Origin: Mycosarcoma maydis
Lineage: Eukaryota > Basidiomycota > Ustilaginomycetes > Ustilaginales
Assembly (NCBI RefSeq): GCF_000328475.2
Contig: NC_026495.1
Span: 124,001 to 188,000 of the forward strand
Direction of reading: 5' to 3'
Length of the DNA stretch: 64,000 bases
In this document: positions 1 to 10,006 of the stretch, piece after piece
Layout of the letters: every line of letters begins with the position of its first letter
Numbering within the stretch: the stretch's first letter is position 1
Translations under genes and position numbers: made by a program
Notes under the pieces: model-generated
What the model was told of the DNA's origin: nothing
What the model saw: the letters and a program-made list of their open reading frames with translations, nothing else
Database searches by the model: none

Positions 1-1575
1 GCGAATGCGACGGCCGACGTCTGCGAGCAGATCATCCGACAAGATGGGACTTATATGGATCGGGTGCGTGTCCGACGTCTTTATTGCGAGCTGATTTTGC
101 TGCTGCTGCTGCTGCTGCTGCTGTTCTTCGGTCGTGATATTGCTGGTTGGACCGCACGAATCGCTCTGAGCATGCTTGATTGGGTCGAGCACAGCGTTGT
201 TGGAGTCTTTGGCACCATTGGGATGGGCAGGTTTGTCAGTGGGACTGGCGTGTTCCATCTCCTGTGCCATGACACGCTCCTTGTCCAGAGGACCACCTAG
301 CTCGATGCTGCTACCAGCGTGCGAGCTGGTCATCAATGGGTCGGCCACATGGTCGTGACCACGTCCGTCTGAGATGGCGGTGGGCTGCGTAGCTGGATTC
401 GTGGGTTGGGCTTTGGGAGCTGTGCCGTTCTCGACCATCCTTGTGGAGCGGTCAAAGTTGGAGAGGTCAACCTGGTGCGAATTGTCTTCTGGTTGGCAAG
501 ACACATGGTCTTCGGAGGAGGATGCTTGATTGGAGGAGGATGCTTGATTGGAGGAGGATGCTTGATTGGAGCAAGGAGGCGTGAGTTGCGTAGGAGGCGA
601 GCCGGCCGTTGCCTTGTTGAGATCGCGTTCGACGTGTCGAGTGTCGGTGCGAAGTAGGCTGCTAGCGCGTGTGCCAGGAGGTGTGGTTACGGAAGCTGGT
701 CGTTTGGTGCCGACACTGGGAGCGGGCGAGAGTGCGTTGGGTGGTGACTTGATACCGTTGGACTGAAACATGTCGGAAGGCAAGCTAAGCACGGGCAGGT
801 CGTCGTCAGTGTGGATGCGGACGTCGGCGGTGATGGTGGGGCGAGCGAGTTTGGTCTGGCGATTAGCGATCAACCAAGCTTTGGCGCCAAGTTCTTGCTC
901 TCTCTGTCGGACCATGGTGGTGTGGACCAGCTCGGGTTGCTGCAAGGTGATGGGAATGTAGGCAAACGGCGAGCCGCGGGGGCCAAACTTCATGACACTG
1001 TAGGGACTCAGATGGTGCTGCGAAGCGAGATGGGCGAGATCCATGAGTGCGACCCAGTGCAGGTTGCCAGAGCGGATGGCCGAGTCTTGTGCGCTAAGTA
1101 CGAGCTTGTCGCGTTGCAGATAGTTGAAGTCGTTGGCGGGGATGCGACCATTGTGATCGAGTTGATAGCTGCTCAGGCCATCCAAGCCGTTTTGGTGTGG
1201 CGGTCTGCGGAGCAGGCTGGGATCTCGATCCTGAGGTTTTGTGGCGACGGAGAAGCTTGCGCCGGGCGCGTGGGCAACGGTGGGGTGGTTGGCAGCTTGG
1301 ACGCCGCGCTGAACTGGTTTGACGTGACTCGAAGCGGATTGAGCGGCGTCGTTGGAGATGGATCTAGTGGACGGCGGCCTGGGGCGAGGTTGATGTCGAA
1401 GAGACGAATAGCAAGCATGGCCGTCCTTGAGGCTCTTTTTGACTCCGTTGGAGAGTGTGGTGGATTTTGCAGGGTACTCGGAGCTGGGCGTCCGAATGAT
1501 GACAGGAAGGCCGGAAGCAGAGGGAGAAAGCGGGGGTGATGACAGAGTGGGGTTTTGTATTACGGGTTGCCCCAT
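1..1575 (-). CDS. Unrecognised Gln/Ser/Pro-rich protein, N-terminal 525 residues, truncated by the left window edge
   Basis: The minus-strand frame whose codons begin on plus positions 1, 4, 7... is open from the window edge through 1575, where an ATG (1573-1575) gives a start reading MGQPVIQNPTLSS. There is no stop inside the window, so the C-terminus lies to the left. The protein is low in complexity. It has a run of about 8-9 glutamines near plus 97-123, three NQASSS repeats at 514-567, and many Ser/Pro/His stretches. One more ordered segment (about plus 850-1130) contains HWVALMDLAHLASQHH and MVRQREQELGAKAWLIAN. I recognise no family; a nuclear or regulatory role is only a guess from the polyQ and disorder. 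The frame is also open upstream of the chosen ATG, so an upstream exon cannot be excluded. Several 60-240 codon frames on both strands in this interval are shadows. Confidence 0.6.
   Translation of the reverse strand, partial: MGQPVIQNPTLSSPPLSPSASGLPVIIRTPSSEYPAKSTTLSNGVKKSLKDGHACYSSLRHQPRPRPPSTRSISNDAAQSASSHVKPVQRGVQAANHPTVAHAPGASFSVATKPQDRDPSLLRRPPHQNGLDGLSSYQLDHNGRIPANDFNYLQRDKLVLSAQDSAIRSGNLHWVALMDLAHLASQHHLSPYSVMKFGPRGSPFAYIPITLQQPELVHTTMVRQREQELGAKAWLIANRQTKLARPTITADVRIHTDDDLPVLSLPSDMFQSNGIKSPPNALSPAPSVGTKRPASVTTPPGTRASSLLRTDTRHVERDLNKATAGSPPTQLTPPCSNQASSSNQASSSNQASSSEDHVSCQPEDNSHQVDLSNFDRSTRMVENGTAPKAQPTNPATQPTAISDGRGHDHVADPLMTSSHAGSSIELGGPLDKERVMAQEMEHASPTDKPAHPNGAKDSNNAVLDPIKHAQSDSCGPTSNITTEEQQQQQQQQQNQLAIKTSDTHPIHISPILSDDLLADVGRRIR
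514..567. repeat. 18-bp in-frame tandem repeat, 3 copies
   Basis: Three perfect copies of an 18-bp unit beginning GGAGGAGGATGC on the plus strand. On the minus strand they encode NQASSS three times inside the left-edge gene. Because the unit is a multiple of three, copy-number change would keep the reading frame. Confidence 0.9.
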
Positions 1576-1950
1576 GCTTTCCGATGGATGTGCGCGTGCA
1601 CAGCAGGGGGGCCGAGGTGGAATCTGCCGAGAGAGAGAGGGGGGGGGAGGAGGGATGGTTTGTATTTAGGAGATTGCGGGGGTGGTGTCCGATGGCGTCT
1701 CGAAGCGTGGAAGGGGGGCGATATGGATGGCGTGGTGTGATGGAGAGTGGAAAGGGTGTAAAGAGACGGCTGGATGACGGATGGGAATGGCCGATATGGA
1801 GGCAGAAATGGAGCGATAGGTTATTGTACCATGCTCTGCGTGTACAGGCGTTGGAGGACACGAGGGGGTCGGGGGTCGGGATAGGGTAGGAGCGCAAAGT
1901 CGAGCGTAGAAGCTGTGAGAGAGAGGTCGAGCTGGAGAGGCGGTGGTTTT

Positions 1951-1953
1951 GAG

Positions 1954-1988
<35 letters not shown>
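1951..1988. repeat. GA dinucleotide tract
   Basis: A nearly pure (GA)n run on the plus strand, CT-rich on the minus strand. It sits about 400 bp upstream of the minus-strand start at 1575, a usual position for a pyrimidine-rich promoter or leader tract. Confidence 0.85.
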
Positions 1989-1990
<2 letters not shown>

Positions 1991-2370
1991 GTTGTAATGG
2001 AGGCTGGTCACGGCAGCAAATGTAAGGCGTCCGAGAGGGTTGGAGGTTGGAGAGAAGGGCTGGTGATGCTCGAAAGCGGAGAGACAATAGAGATGGGAAC
2101 AAAGAGGGGAAAAAACACAAGATGAAGCGCGGAAGCAGGTGGGACTTGAAACGGTTGCACTTTGAGCGATAGCTTTGACGACCCAATGCTAGAGAGGTGG
2201 GAGTGGGGCAAGATGGATTGCAAGACCGACTGAATGCGAAGAGCGCCGAGGGAGGAATCGAGCCGGGGGATGCAAGACGACAAGCAGACCGGCAGACCGA
2301 CTGAGGGTGGCGGTGGTGAGGATCAAGTAGCGCAGCCACTCGAGTGACAGCGAAGATGGATTGAGGGGTA

Positions 2371-2478
2371 GCAAGGATGGAAGAGGTAGCAAGGATGGAA
2401 GAGGTAGCAAGGATGGAAGAGGTAGCAAGGATGGAAGAGGTAGCAAGGATGGAAGAGGTAGCAAGGATGGAAGAGGTA
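2371..2478. repeat. 18-bp tandem repeat, 6 perfect copies
   Basis: Six uninterrupted copies of GCAAGGATGGAAGAGGTA (108 bp). The repeat is open in several frames and so creates spurious ORFs (MEEVAR repeats on plus, LLPLPS repeats on minus). It lies in the intergenic region and belongs to no called gene. Confidence 0.95.
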
Positions 2479-2776
2479 GAGCCGAGGCGAAAAACACCTT
2501 ACGATGGTGGTGGCTATGATGAGGATGATGACGATGGGAGCGAGGGAGAAAGCAGCTGTCGAATAGAGCCGACGACGAAAGGGCCAACAATCACGAATGA
2601 GGTGAGGCAGGAGACAAACTTATTCGTGATGGCACTCTGTGACTGTGCAGTCAGTCCATCTTGGAGGGAGCCAAGATCGAGAGCATTCGCTCACGATTCA
2701 CACACGACACTTGCTGATTGTTGTGCGAGCGAGGCAGACACCACGAGCAATCACGAATGACACCTTGCACTAGCAA

Positions 2777-2860
2777 TCACGATTCACGATTCACGATTCA
2801 CGATTCACGATTCACGATTCACGATTCACGATTCACGATTCACGATTCACGATTCACGAT
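2777..2860. repeat. Tandem array of the heptamer TCACGAT, 12 copies
   Basis: Exactly 12 head-to-tail copies of TCACGAT (84 bp) with no mismatch. The same heptamer core, singly or inverted, recurs in noncoding DNA throughout the window; this is its longest tandem array. It is not the canonical TTAGGG telomere unit. Confidence 0.95.
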
Positions 2861-4320
2861 TCACAATGGGATCATGAAGGACTGTCACAAGCACGAGGTT
2901 CTGATCCGCCTGAATGGTTTGCTCTGAATGCAACGCTGGCTACACGCACCAGGACCCTATCAGTCATCCAGAATCGGACCAACACTGACTATAGACCGTG
3001 ACCCTGACACAAGGAGTCAGAGGAGAGAGCGAGAGGAGGTGTTTGTGTTTGGGCGTGGCGTGGCTGGCTTGTTTTCAAGTCACGAGTATGAATCACGAAT
3101 GCGCGGCCATGCGAGTTAAGGGTCCATCAGCTACAGTATTACCATGAAAATTCCATCACAAATACAATTTCAGCGACTCGTGAATGCAGACACAGTGACG
3201 ATTCGCACGCACGACGCTTGGCGATTTGTCTGATTTCGAAACCAAGCGAGATTCGTAATCGGATTGTAAGAGTGGGTTGAAATGCGTGTGCGAAATCAAG
3301 ATCATCAAATGTCAGTCGCGATCGAGAGAAGCAACCAACGTTGCAAGCAGCACTCGCCACTCGATACAACGAATGCACTTTGAACGTATTCGTGATTATG
3401 AATATCCTCACGACTCATGACTTGACGCTTGTATTTATTATCATCATTGGTGACTAGCTGGCATGACGCGCCACGCTGTTCGATCTTGACAGACACAGCA
3501 CAGCCGCACTGCACTCTGACCACTCGTGTCTGGTTTGTCCATGGTCTGCTCGCATGGCTCACCCGCGTCAGCGTCAGCCGCCGTGCATGACGACGTTGTG
3601 CTGGCACCACTAGTTTTTCGTCAGCAGCAGCACGCGCGTCAAACGAAAAGGCGCACGAATCGCACAGCTTTGAGCGTCAAGACGGTCAAAGATCCGAGGC
3701 AGGGACGAGTGGGGAGCGTCTGGCAAGCATCGTGCGTTGGGCCAAAGTGAATCACGAGTGCATCTCAAGGCCGAGCGTGGCAGTAGAGCAGGAGAGTGGT
3801 GAGCAGTAGCTTCGGACTCGTCGTCGAATCATCGACACCCGCAGCTAACTCTTGGGCTTGCAGTGACCGAAGCGCGTCTGGTCGAGAGAACCACCAGCAG
3901 AGCTAGAGCCAGCGCCAGCGTTTGCCACGGAGCAAGTATGTGCGATTTCCAGGCTCGGTCCCGCCGATTCAGCCGTATGCGCTCCAGTCATGGCAGTTGT
4001 CAAGGCTGACCGTGCTTGATGGTGCGCAGTGGCTGTGGCGAATCCAACTGAAACACACACACGCGCCTGCTCAGTGCTTTGTGCTTTGTGCTTTGTGCTT
4101 GGAAATTGGATTTCATTCGTGCTTGTCGGAACGCAGCGTGCAGTAAGTGGCTCGTGTTGGTGCTCACATCTTCCCAAATCACACCCAACACGGAAGCGTG
4201 CGTGGTGCACGGGTGAAGCGTGTGTGTGTGTGTGTGACTGCGAAAGGGGTTGGCTGGCGTGACCCCTTTTTGGGTTTCCAGCACAGAGACTCACACAGGC
4301 GGGGTTCACGGTCCACGGTC

Positions 4321-4363
4321 CACGATTCGATTCACGATTCGATTCACGATTCGATTCACGAAT
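4321..4363. repeat. 12-bp array CACGATTCGATT, 3.5 copies
   Basis: Three perfect copies of CACGATTCGATT followed by a partial copy. The unit is a variant of the dispersed TTCACGA motif with an ATTCG spacer. It lies about 800 bp upstream of the chitin synthase start. Confidence 0.85.
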
Positions 4364-4560
4364 CTCGAATCTCACGTCTCGGCCAAAAAAAAAGTGTGAG
4401 TGAGATTGACGATTGGCACTCTCGACTCAGCCTTTGTGATGGACGATTCGTGATTTCAAACAACTCACAGACGCATCCAATTCGTGATTCGTGATTCACG
4501 CACACTCACACTCGCGACTCACACTCGCCGCCGCTTTGTGGGTCGGATTCTTGATGGTCG

Positions 4561-5170
4561 CTCATCCTTGTCACCATCTCTGTCTCTGTGCTACCACCAT
4601 CTCCCTACCCTACCTTTCTCGGCTCCGGTTCTCGCATTGATCCTTTGTTGGCACTTTTCAGTGCTTACCAACGCTACGGCTCGGATCGCCGGCGATCAAG
4701 CTTGCACCTCTTCCCTCTCCTCCTATATCCACTCGACAGCCTCTTTTTTTTTTTTGGTTCTCTTCTTGAATCGCCACTCGCATCATCATTCACATCCACC
4801 TCAGCACGCGCACTCCCGCTCGGCTTTGGTCTCTGCAGCTCCTCGCTCACTTGCCTCTGAAGCGCTGGCTTCGGCCATCTCTACACGTTCTTTCTACGCT
4901 CTCGTCTCCTCCACACCTCACCAACTCTTTTCTGCTTTGCTCACCGCTTGACACTCTTTGCACTCTCTTTTCGTCTTTCTCTCGGTGTGCTCCGCATTCC
5001 TCACGTCCACCACTCGTCTCGGCAACGTCTCGCCCGCTGCCCGCTCAGCCTCTACTTCCAAGCTTGGCATCAGCTCTCGTTTGCTTCGTCCTTAAGCCAA
5101 ATACAAGCCAGGCTCAAAGTCACTCTAGCCTTGTCCGCTTGTCGTGCCACGGCCGTCGGCGCTCGCCAAC
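4561..5170 (+). promoter_or_regulatory. Pyrimidine-rich leader/promoter of the chitin synthase gene
   Basis: The roughly 600 bp before the chitin synthase ATG are rich in CT on the plus strand (TCTCTGTCTCTGTG, CTCTTTTTTTTTT, many CTC and TCC runs), as is common in fungal core promoters and 5' leaders. No transcription start can be placed from sequence alone. The open frames across this stretch, rich in Ser, Leu and Pro, are best explained by the pyrimidine bias. Confidence 0.35.
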
Positions 5171-8100
5171 ATGCCCGCAGTTGAGCGCAACGCCCCCTTC
5201 ACAAAGACCTTTATCCGCAAGCCTGGTCAGCGCAACGACACCTCGATACCCTTGCATACAGAGGCGCCACCTCCGCTCCGTCAGCCCACGCGCATCGCCC
5301 GTGCAAAGACGCTCACTCGTCCAGAAAGGAGTCAACCCCAAGTCCCGCTGATCAACCCATCCAGTGGCGGTCCTGGCTTCTCGGCTGCCTCTCGATCCAA
5401 GCATCGCTTCTCTTGGTGGACTGCCTTTTCACTCTTTGTCACCTTTTGGGCCCCCAGTCCGCTTCTCAGCTCCTGCTGTGGCCTCAAAGACAAGCAAAGT
5501 CGTCAGGCTTGGCGCGAAAAGGTGTCACTCGTCTTTATCGCCATCCTCCTCGGCGGCTTCATCGGCTTTATCACCATGGGCCTCAACGCCGCCCTCTGTC
5601 CATCCGCTTCGAGCCACTCACCAAACACCTACTCTCGCATCGGTACAGGCGGCGCCATTCTCGGCGTTCACGGTTGGGCTTTCGACATTGCTCAGGCGCA
5701 TCATCTCCCCGAGGCCCCCGCCCTCTTCAGCCTCTCCACCTCCCGCCCCGGCTCCGACATTTCGTCGCTCTTTGCCCGCTCCACCTCCGATCAATCGCCT
5801 GCCTGTCGAGGCACCACCGCTGCCTACGCTGCCGACGCTTCCTGCGTTGCGCTCAACGGCACCCTCCTCAAAGATTGCCCCCTCGGCCCCCTCTCGCCCG
5901 CCACTTTTGCCCAGTACGGCATGTACAACCAAACCCGCAAGATCGGCTATGGATGGGAAGACGTTGAGAGCGCCAACTTTTCCAACTTTCTCGTCCTCGA
6001 CGGCGTCGTGCTCAACATGTCGCCTTACCTCAAGGCCAATCCATCGCCCATCGCCGCCGACGTCGTCGACCTCGCCATTCGTCAACAGCTCGCCACCAGC
6101 CCGCACCGAGGTAGAGACGCTACCATCACCTTTTACACCAACCCCACCACACGCAACGCCATCAAGTGTCTCACCCAAAAGTACGTCGCCGGCTACATTG
6201 ACAAGATCACCCCGGGCTGCTTCATCTCCAACCTCGTCCTCTACTGCTCGCTCGTCGTCATTCTCGCCATCGTCCTCATCCGCTTCTTCATGGCCGTATG
6301 GTTCGCCTGGTTCATGGCCGGCCGAATGTCTTCGCCGCCACGTCCCTCTCGCCGACGCAGGCTTGCGCCCAACGTTCTTCCCGAAGGCGCCATGATCTCG
6401 CTCAACTCGTCCGGCGCCGCCCCCTGGGCCAACAAGCAGCGTCCACCGCCCTCGCAACCCGCGCGTCGCAGACGTGACTCGGCTCAGTCCGCTACCCCCT
6501 CGGTGCCCGACAGCCTTTCAGTGCACCACATTGGCGACGAGCCCTACGTTGTCTGTCTCGTCACCGCCTATTCCGAAAACGAGGAGGGCATCTCCACCAC
6601 GCTCACCTCGCTCTCAGAAACCCACTACTCGGACCAACGCAAGCTTCTCTTTGTCGTTGCCGACGGCATGGTCACCGGTTCCGGCGAGTCGATGAGCACC
6701 CCCGACGTCTGCGTCTCGTTGCTGGAAGCCGATCCGCGCTTCGGTACGCCAATCCCCATGAGCTTTGTCTCGATCGCCTCGGGCAAAAAGGAGCACAACA
6801 TGGCCATGGTCTACGCCGGCCACTATACGCGTGCCACCGGTCGACGTACGCCCATGGTCGTCGTCGTCAAGTGTGGTGCCCCCGAAGAGGCCGCCGATTC
6901 CAAGCCAGGCAATCGTGGCAAGCGCGACTCGCAGATGATCCTCATGAACTTTTTCCAGCGTGTCACCTACAACGATCGCATGACGCCGCTCGACTACGAT
7001 CTCTTCCGCAAGGTGCATACGCTCATGGGCGTCACGCCCGACTTTTTCGAGCTGTGCCTCATGGTCGACGCCGACACAATGGTCTACCCCAAATCCATGA
7101 AGACGCTCACCAACTGCATGATGCGCGACCCCATGATCATGGGTGCCTGTGGAGAGACGCGCATTGCCAACAAGACGCAGAGCTGGGTCACCATGATCCA
7201 GGTGTACGAATACTTTATCTCGCACCACCAGGCCAAGGCGTTCGAGTCGGTCTTTGGCGGTGTCACCTGTCTTCCCGGCTGTTTCTCCATGTACCGCATC
7301 AAGGCGCGCAAGCAGACCGACGACGATTGGGTACCCATCATTGTCAAGCCCGAGGTGACGCGCGAGTACAGCCAGAGCGTCGTCACCACCTTGCATCAGA
7401 AAAATCTGCTGCTGCTGGGTGAAGACCGTTTTCTCACCACCACGCTCCTCCGCACGTTTCCCAATCGCAAGATGGTCTTTTGCCCCGAAGCACGCTGCAA
7501 GACCGAAGTACCCCACACGTTCAAGATGCTGCTCTCGCAACGTCGACGATGGATCAACTCGACGATTCACAACCTCATGGAGTTGGTGCTCGTGCGCGAC
7601 CTGTGCGGAACCTTTTGCTTTTCGATGCAGTTTGTCGTCTTTATGGACTTGCTTGGCACCGCAGTGCTACCCATCTCGATCGCACTGACGTACACCTTGG
7701 TCGTCACCTACTGCCTCAATCCGCCGCATTCATTTACCGAAGCCATCCCGCTCATGTTGCTCGTCGCGGTCATCGGTATGCCAGCGTTGCTCATCCTGCT
7801 AGCCACGCGCAAGGTGGTGTACGTACTGTGGATGTTGATCTACCTCTTGGCGTTGCCCGTATGGAACTTTGTGCTTCCCGTTTACTCCTTTTGGCATTTC
7901 GACGATTTCTCGTGGGGAGAGACGCGAAAGGTAGAGGGAGAAGCCAAACAGACAGGACACGGCGACGAGGGCGGTTCAGCCACCGGAAACGCCGTGCCGC
8001 TCCGACGATGGGAGGATTGGGAACGATCTCGTCTACGCAAAAAGAAGCGCGAAGAGAAACGTCGTCGCGAGTTGGAACGCCAGTTCGGATCCGGTTTCCA

Positions 8101-8992
8101 CAACGACAACGCTTCGGATGGCGATCCGGATCGCAAGGAAGCTGGCATGCCTCTGTCAAGACCGGGCAGCGACTCGTTCAGCGATTCGGTGACGGTGAGC
8201 GACTTTGACGATGACAAGTGGGGCAATCAGATTGGCGGCTACGACGAGACACTGCCCCCGCCGGTTCAGATTGTTCGGCATTCGGTGTGGATAGGCGACC
8301 AGGAAGTGATTATCGATACTGAAGATATGGAAAAGATGCTCGAGACCGGATGGGATGACAAGGCGTTCCGTGCCAGAAACTTGAGCAGCGCCAGCAGCAC
8401 CAACGCATTGCTTCAAGCGCAGCAACCTCAGTATCCATCGGCGGTCAATCGAAATCGATTATCACAGATGGGCGCGTTCGCAACCAAGCGCGATGCCCCC
8501 GCAGTCCCCGAGATTCCGGCGCGGTATTCGATGTATGTGCAAAACAACGGAGGTGGTAGACCAGCTAACGGCCATGGTAATAGCAATGGTCACTACGAGC
8601 CCGGAAGCTACGAGATGGAACGTACACCCAGCCCAGGCGAGTATGCTAGTTTGATACGCGGCGGTGCGCCGTCGCCTTGCTCGCCTGGTTTCGGACCGGC
8701 GCAGCCCTACGGACACTCGTCAGCCGTGAGTGGTGGTGCAGGACAGTATTCCACCGGTTCGCACGCACGCCAACGTTCAGGTGGTGCAAACGCAGCCTAC
8801 AACCAACCGCATCAGCATCCACCACAGCCATCGCAGCCACCGCAGCCACCGCAGCCGGCGCAGCCGACCAGACCAGGCGGCGCACCAGCAGCACCACCGC
8901 GCGGAGCTGGATCACAGGGCAGCGGCTTTGCAGGCGCTCGACCATCCAACCCTACCGGTCGCGGCCGAAGCTATCATGATCGATTCAGTTGA
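5171..8992 (+). CDS. chs7: Class IV chitin synthase (UDP-GlcNAc to chitin), 1273 aa
   Basis: A plasma-membrane enzyme that polymerises GlcNAc from UDP-GlcNAc into wall chitin. The start chosen is the first ATG (5171, MPAVERNAPF); the frame upstream reaches only a GTG. An N-terminal cytosolic tail is followed by two membrane segments (about residues 75-145), a luminal cytochrome-b5-like region (GVHGWAFDIAQAHHLP), a further membrane segment near 355-385 and the GT2 catalytic core. Catalytic motifs are visible: D633-A-D635, E751-D752-R-F, and Q790-R-R-R-W794. Several more membrane helices end in DFSWGETRKV, typical of Chs3/class IV enzymes. The C-terminal 300 residues are disordered and Gln/Pro-rich. 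No myosin head is present, which excludes class V/VII. The symbol is from memory of the U. maydis class IV pair (Chs5, Chs7): the class is secure, the exact paralogue less so. Confidence 0.93.
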   Translation: MPAVERNAPFTKTFIRKPGQRNDTSIPLHTEAPPPLRQPTRIARAKTLTRPERSQPQVPLINPSSGGPGFSAASRSKHRFSWWTAFSLFVTFWAPSPLLSSCCGLKDKQSRQAWREKVSLVFIAILLGGFIGFITMGLNAALCPSASSHSPNTYSRIGTGGAILGVHGWAFDIAQAHHLPEAPALFSLSTSRPGSDISSLFARSTSDQSPACRGTTAAYAADASCVALNGTLLKDCPLGPLSPATFAQYGMYNQTRKIGYGWEDVESANFSNFLVLDGVVLNMSPYLKANPSPIAADVVDLAIRQQLATSPHRGRDATITFYTNPTTRNAIKCLTQKYVAGYIDKITPGCFISNLVLYCSLVVILAIVLIRFFMAVWFAWFMAGRMSSPPRPSRRRRLAPNVLPEGAMISLNSSGAAPWANKQRPPPSQPARRRRDSAQSATPSVPDSLSVHHIGDEPYVVCLVTAYSENEEGISTTLTSLSETHYSDQRKLLFVVADGMVTGSGESMSTPDVCVSLLEADPRFGTPIPMSFVSIASGKKEHNMAMVYAGHYTRATGRRTPMVVVVKCGAPEEAADSKPGNRGKRDSQMILMNFFQRVTYNDRMTPLDYDLFRKVHTLMGVTPDFFELCLMVDADTMVYPKSMKTLTNCMMRDPMIMGACGETRIANKTQSWVTMIQVYEYFISHHQAKAFESVFGGVTCLPGCFSMYRIKARKQTDDDWVPIIVKPEVTREYSQSVVTTLHQKNLLLLGEDRFLTTTLLRTFPNRKMVFCPEARCKTEVPHTFKMLLSQRRRWINSTIHNLMELVLVRDLCGTFCFSMQFVVFMDLLGTAVLPISIALTYTLVVTYCLNPPHSFTEAIPLMLLVAVIGMPALLILLATRKVVYVLWMLIYLLALPVWNFVLPVYSFWHFDDFSWGETRKVEGEAKQTGHGDEGGSATGNAVPLRRWEDWERSRLRKKKREEKRRRELERQFGSGFHNDNASDGDPDRKEAGMPLSRPGSDSFSDSVTVSDFDDDKWGNQIGGYDETLPPPVQIVRHSVWIGDQEVIIDTEDMEKMLETGWDDKAFRARNLSSASSTNALLQAQQPQYPSAVNRNRLSQMGAFATKRDAPAVPEIPARYSMYVQNNGGGRPANGHGNSNGHYEPGSYEMERTPSPGEYASLIRGGAPSPCSPGFGPAQPYGHSSAVSGGAGQYSTGSHARQRSGGANAAYNQPHQHPPQPSQPPQPPQPAQPTRPGGAPAAPPRGAGSQGSGFAGARPSNPTGRGRSYHDRFS

Positions 8993-9504
8993 GTTCTTGG
9001 CGACTCGGTTGTAGGAGGTAAAGCGGCCGTCTTTTCCTACATCTGCATTCGTGATTGCGACGCACCATGCAATCGTGATTCTCTTTTGTGACGTGCTTCG
9101 TGTCTGCTTGTCGCGTGCGTGTTGTTGCCAACACTTTGACTCTGCTTAGTCACGAGTGTGAGGGGCGAGATGAATTTGTCGTACGAGACGCAGAGAGCGG
9201 GTGAAGCATGCGCGCGGCGCGTTGAGGGATTTGATGATGAATTTGGAATTTGGCGGGACGCGCGCGTCGCGGAGTTAGTGAAGCGTGTGGTGAGAAGAGT
9301 GTTGTTCTGTGTTGTGATGGGGATCGGAGTGCACACCATATCAGAAGATATTTTGATCTGGTGAGCAAGGTACGAGGATTCAGGCAGACACGCAGCACAG
9401 CCAAGTGCAACGGAGGACAAACGGGACGCATACGAACTACGTGTTGGACGTCAAGTTGTGGAAAGTGGACGAAAGTGGACGGTGGCGGAGGAAGCGAGAT
9501 CAAG
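8993..9504. other. Intergenic, chitin synthase 3' end to DAD1 start
   Basis: This contains two copies of the dispersed motif (ATTCGTGATT near 9047 and AATCGTGATT near 9071) and an AGTCACGAGT variant near 9149. No coding signal. It should hold the chitin synthase 3' end and the DAD1 promoter. Confidence 0.6.
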
Positions 9505-10006
9505 ATGGAGGTGCATGATTGGTATACGGAGGAGGGGGGGCCGATGGGGGGGGAGACGGGGTTTTTTGAGCGCGAGCGAAGCCGACTGATTGCGGATATC
9601 TCCAAGGTAAGTGTGCTGTGGACGGTGTGGTTGCAACGAGACGCTGACAGTTGTGCTTATCTTGTGCACGTTGAATGCGTAGGGCGTCGAATCGATTGTG
9701 GCCAATACCAATCTGCTCAATCGAAAGATCGAAGAATCGATCAGTGTCGGTAACGAGTTCCACCCCATATCCGAACTATGGTCCAAGTTCCAACGCATCA
9801 TGGTCGCCAGTGGAATACCCAACCTGTCCGCACCAGATGCGCCCAACTCGTCCACCACTCCGCACGACAACATCCAGTCCCCACCAGACAACACCGACCA
9901 CATCCACCAACACCAACCTCACTCGTTCAAGTTCCTAGACGCCCCCTCGACTACCACCTCTCTTCCTCCCGGTGTCGCCCCCGGCGGTGGCCGCATCTAC
10001 GCCTAG
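9505..10006 (+). CDS. dad1: DASH/Dam1 complex subunit Dad1, two exons, 141 aa
   Basis: Dad1 is a small coiled-coil subunit of the DASH (Dam1) ring that couples kinetochores to spindle microtubules. Exon 1 (9505-9606) encodes MEVHDWYTEEGG...FFERERSRLIADISK. The intron is 9607-9682 (76 nt; donor GTAAGT, branch-like GCTGAC at 9643, acceptor TAG). Exon 2 (9683-10006) continues GVESIVANTNLLNRKIEESI, SVGNEFHPISELWSKF and ends RIYA. The pattern FERER-x-RLI, N-x-LNR-x-IEE-x-I-x-VGNEF, LW-x-x-F is the Dad1 signature. About 65 residues beyond the usual core are a Pro/His/Ser tail. The start could also be the internal ATG at 9544. The gene is easily missed because neither exon alone forms a long ORF. 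Confidence 0.85.

Larger units (their letters stand above)
1576..5170. other. Divergent intergenic region, 3.6 kb, repeat-rich, no convincing gene
   Basis: This lies between the left-edge gene (-) and chitin synthase (+) and should hold both promoters and the chitin synthase 5' leader. I see no supported coding region: the ORFs here are repeat-driven (poly Ser-Leu from GA/CT tracts; a MEEVAR repeat from the 18-mer) or begin at non-ATG codons. It contains a GA tract, an 18-bp array, a 12-copy heptamer array, a 12-bp array, and scattered TCACGA motifs near 2591, 2750, 3075, 3750, 4443 and 4480. Confidence 0.7.

Noticed and set aside
811..1539. 242-codon plus-strand ORF over the left-edge gene
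   Set aside because: No domain. The minus frame is open further, has a sensible ATG, and continues off the window edge.
2189..2760. ORFs made of MEEVAR (plus) or LLPLPS (minus) repeats
   Set aside because: Entirely created by the 18-bp tandem repeat, which is open in several frames.
2777..2860. Possible internal telomeric repeat
   Set aside because: Heptamer array TCACGAT does not match the TTAGGG-type telomere repeat expected in Ustilago.
5364..6457. Long ORFs (343 codons plus, 279 codons minus) overlapping chitin synthase
   Set aside because: Out-of-frame shadows over the transmembrane and luminal part of an unmistakable chitin synthase; Ser/Pro/Arg-rich nonsense composition.
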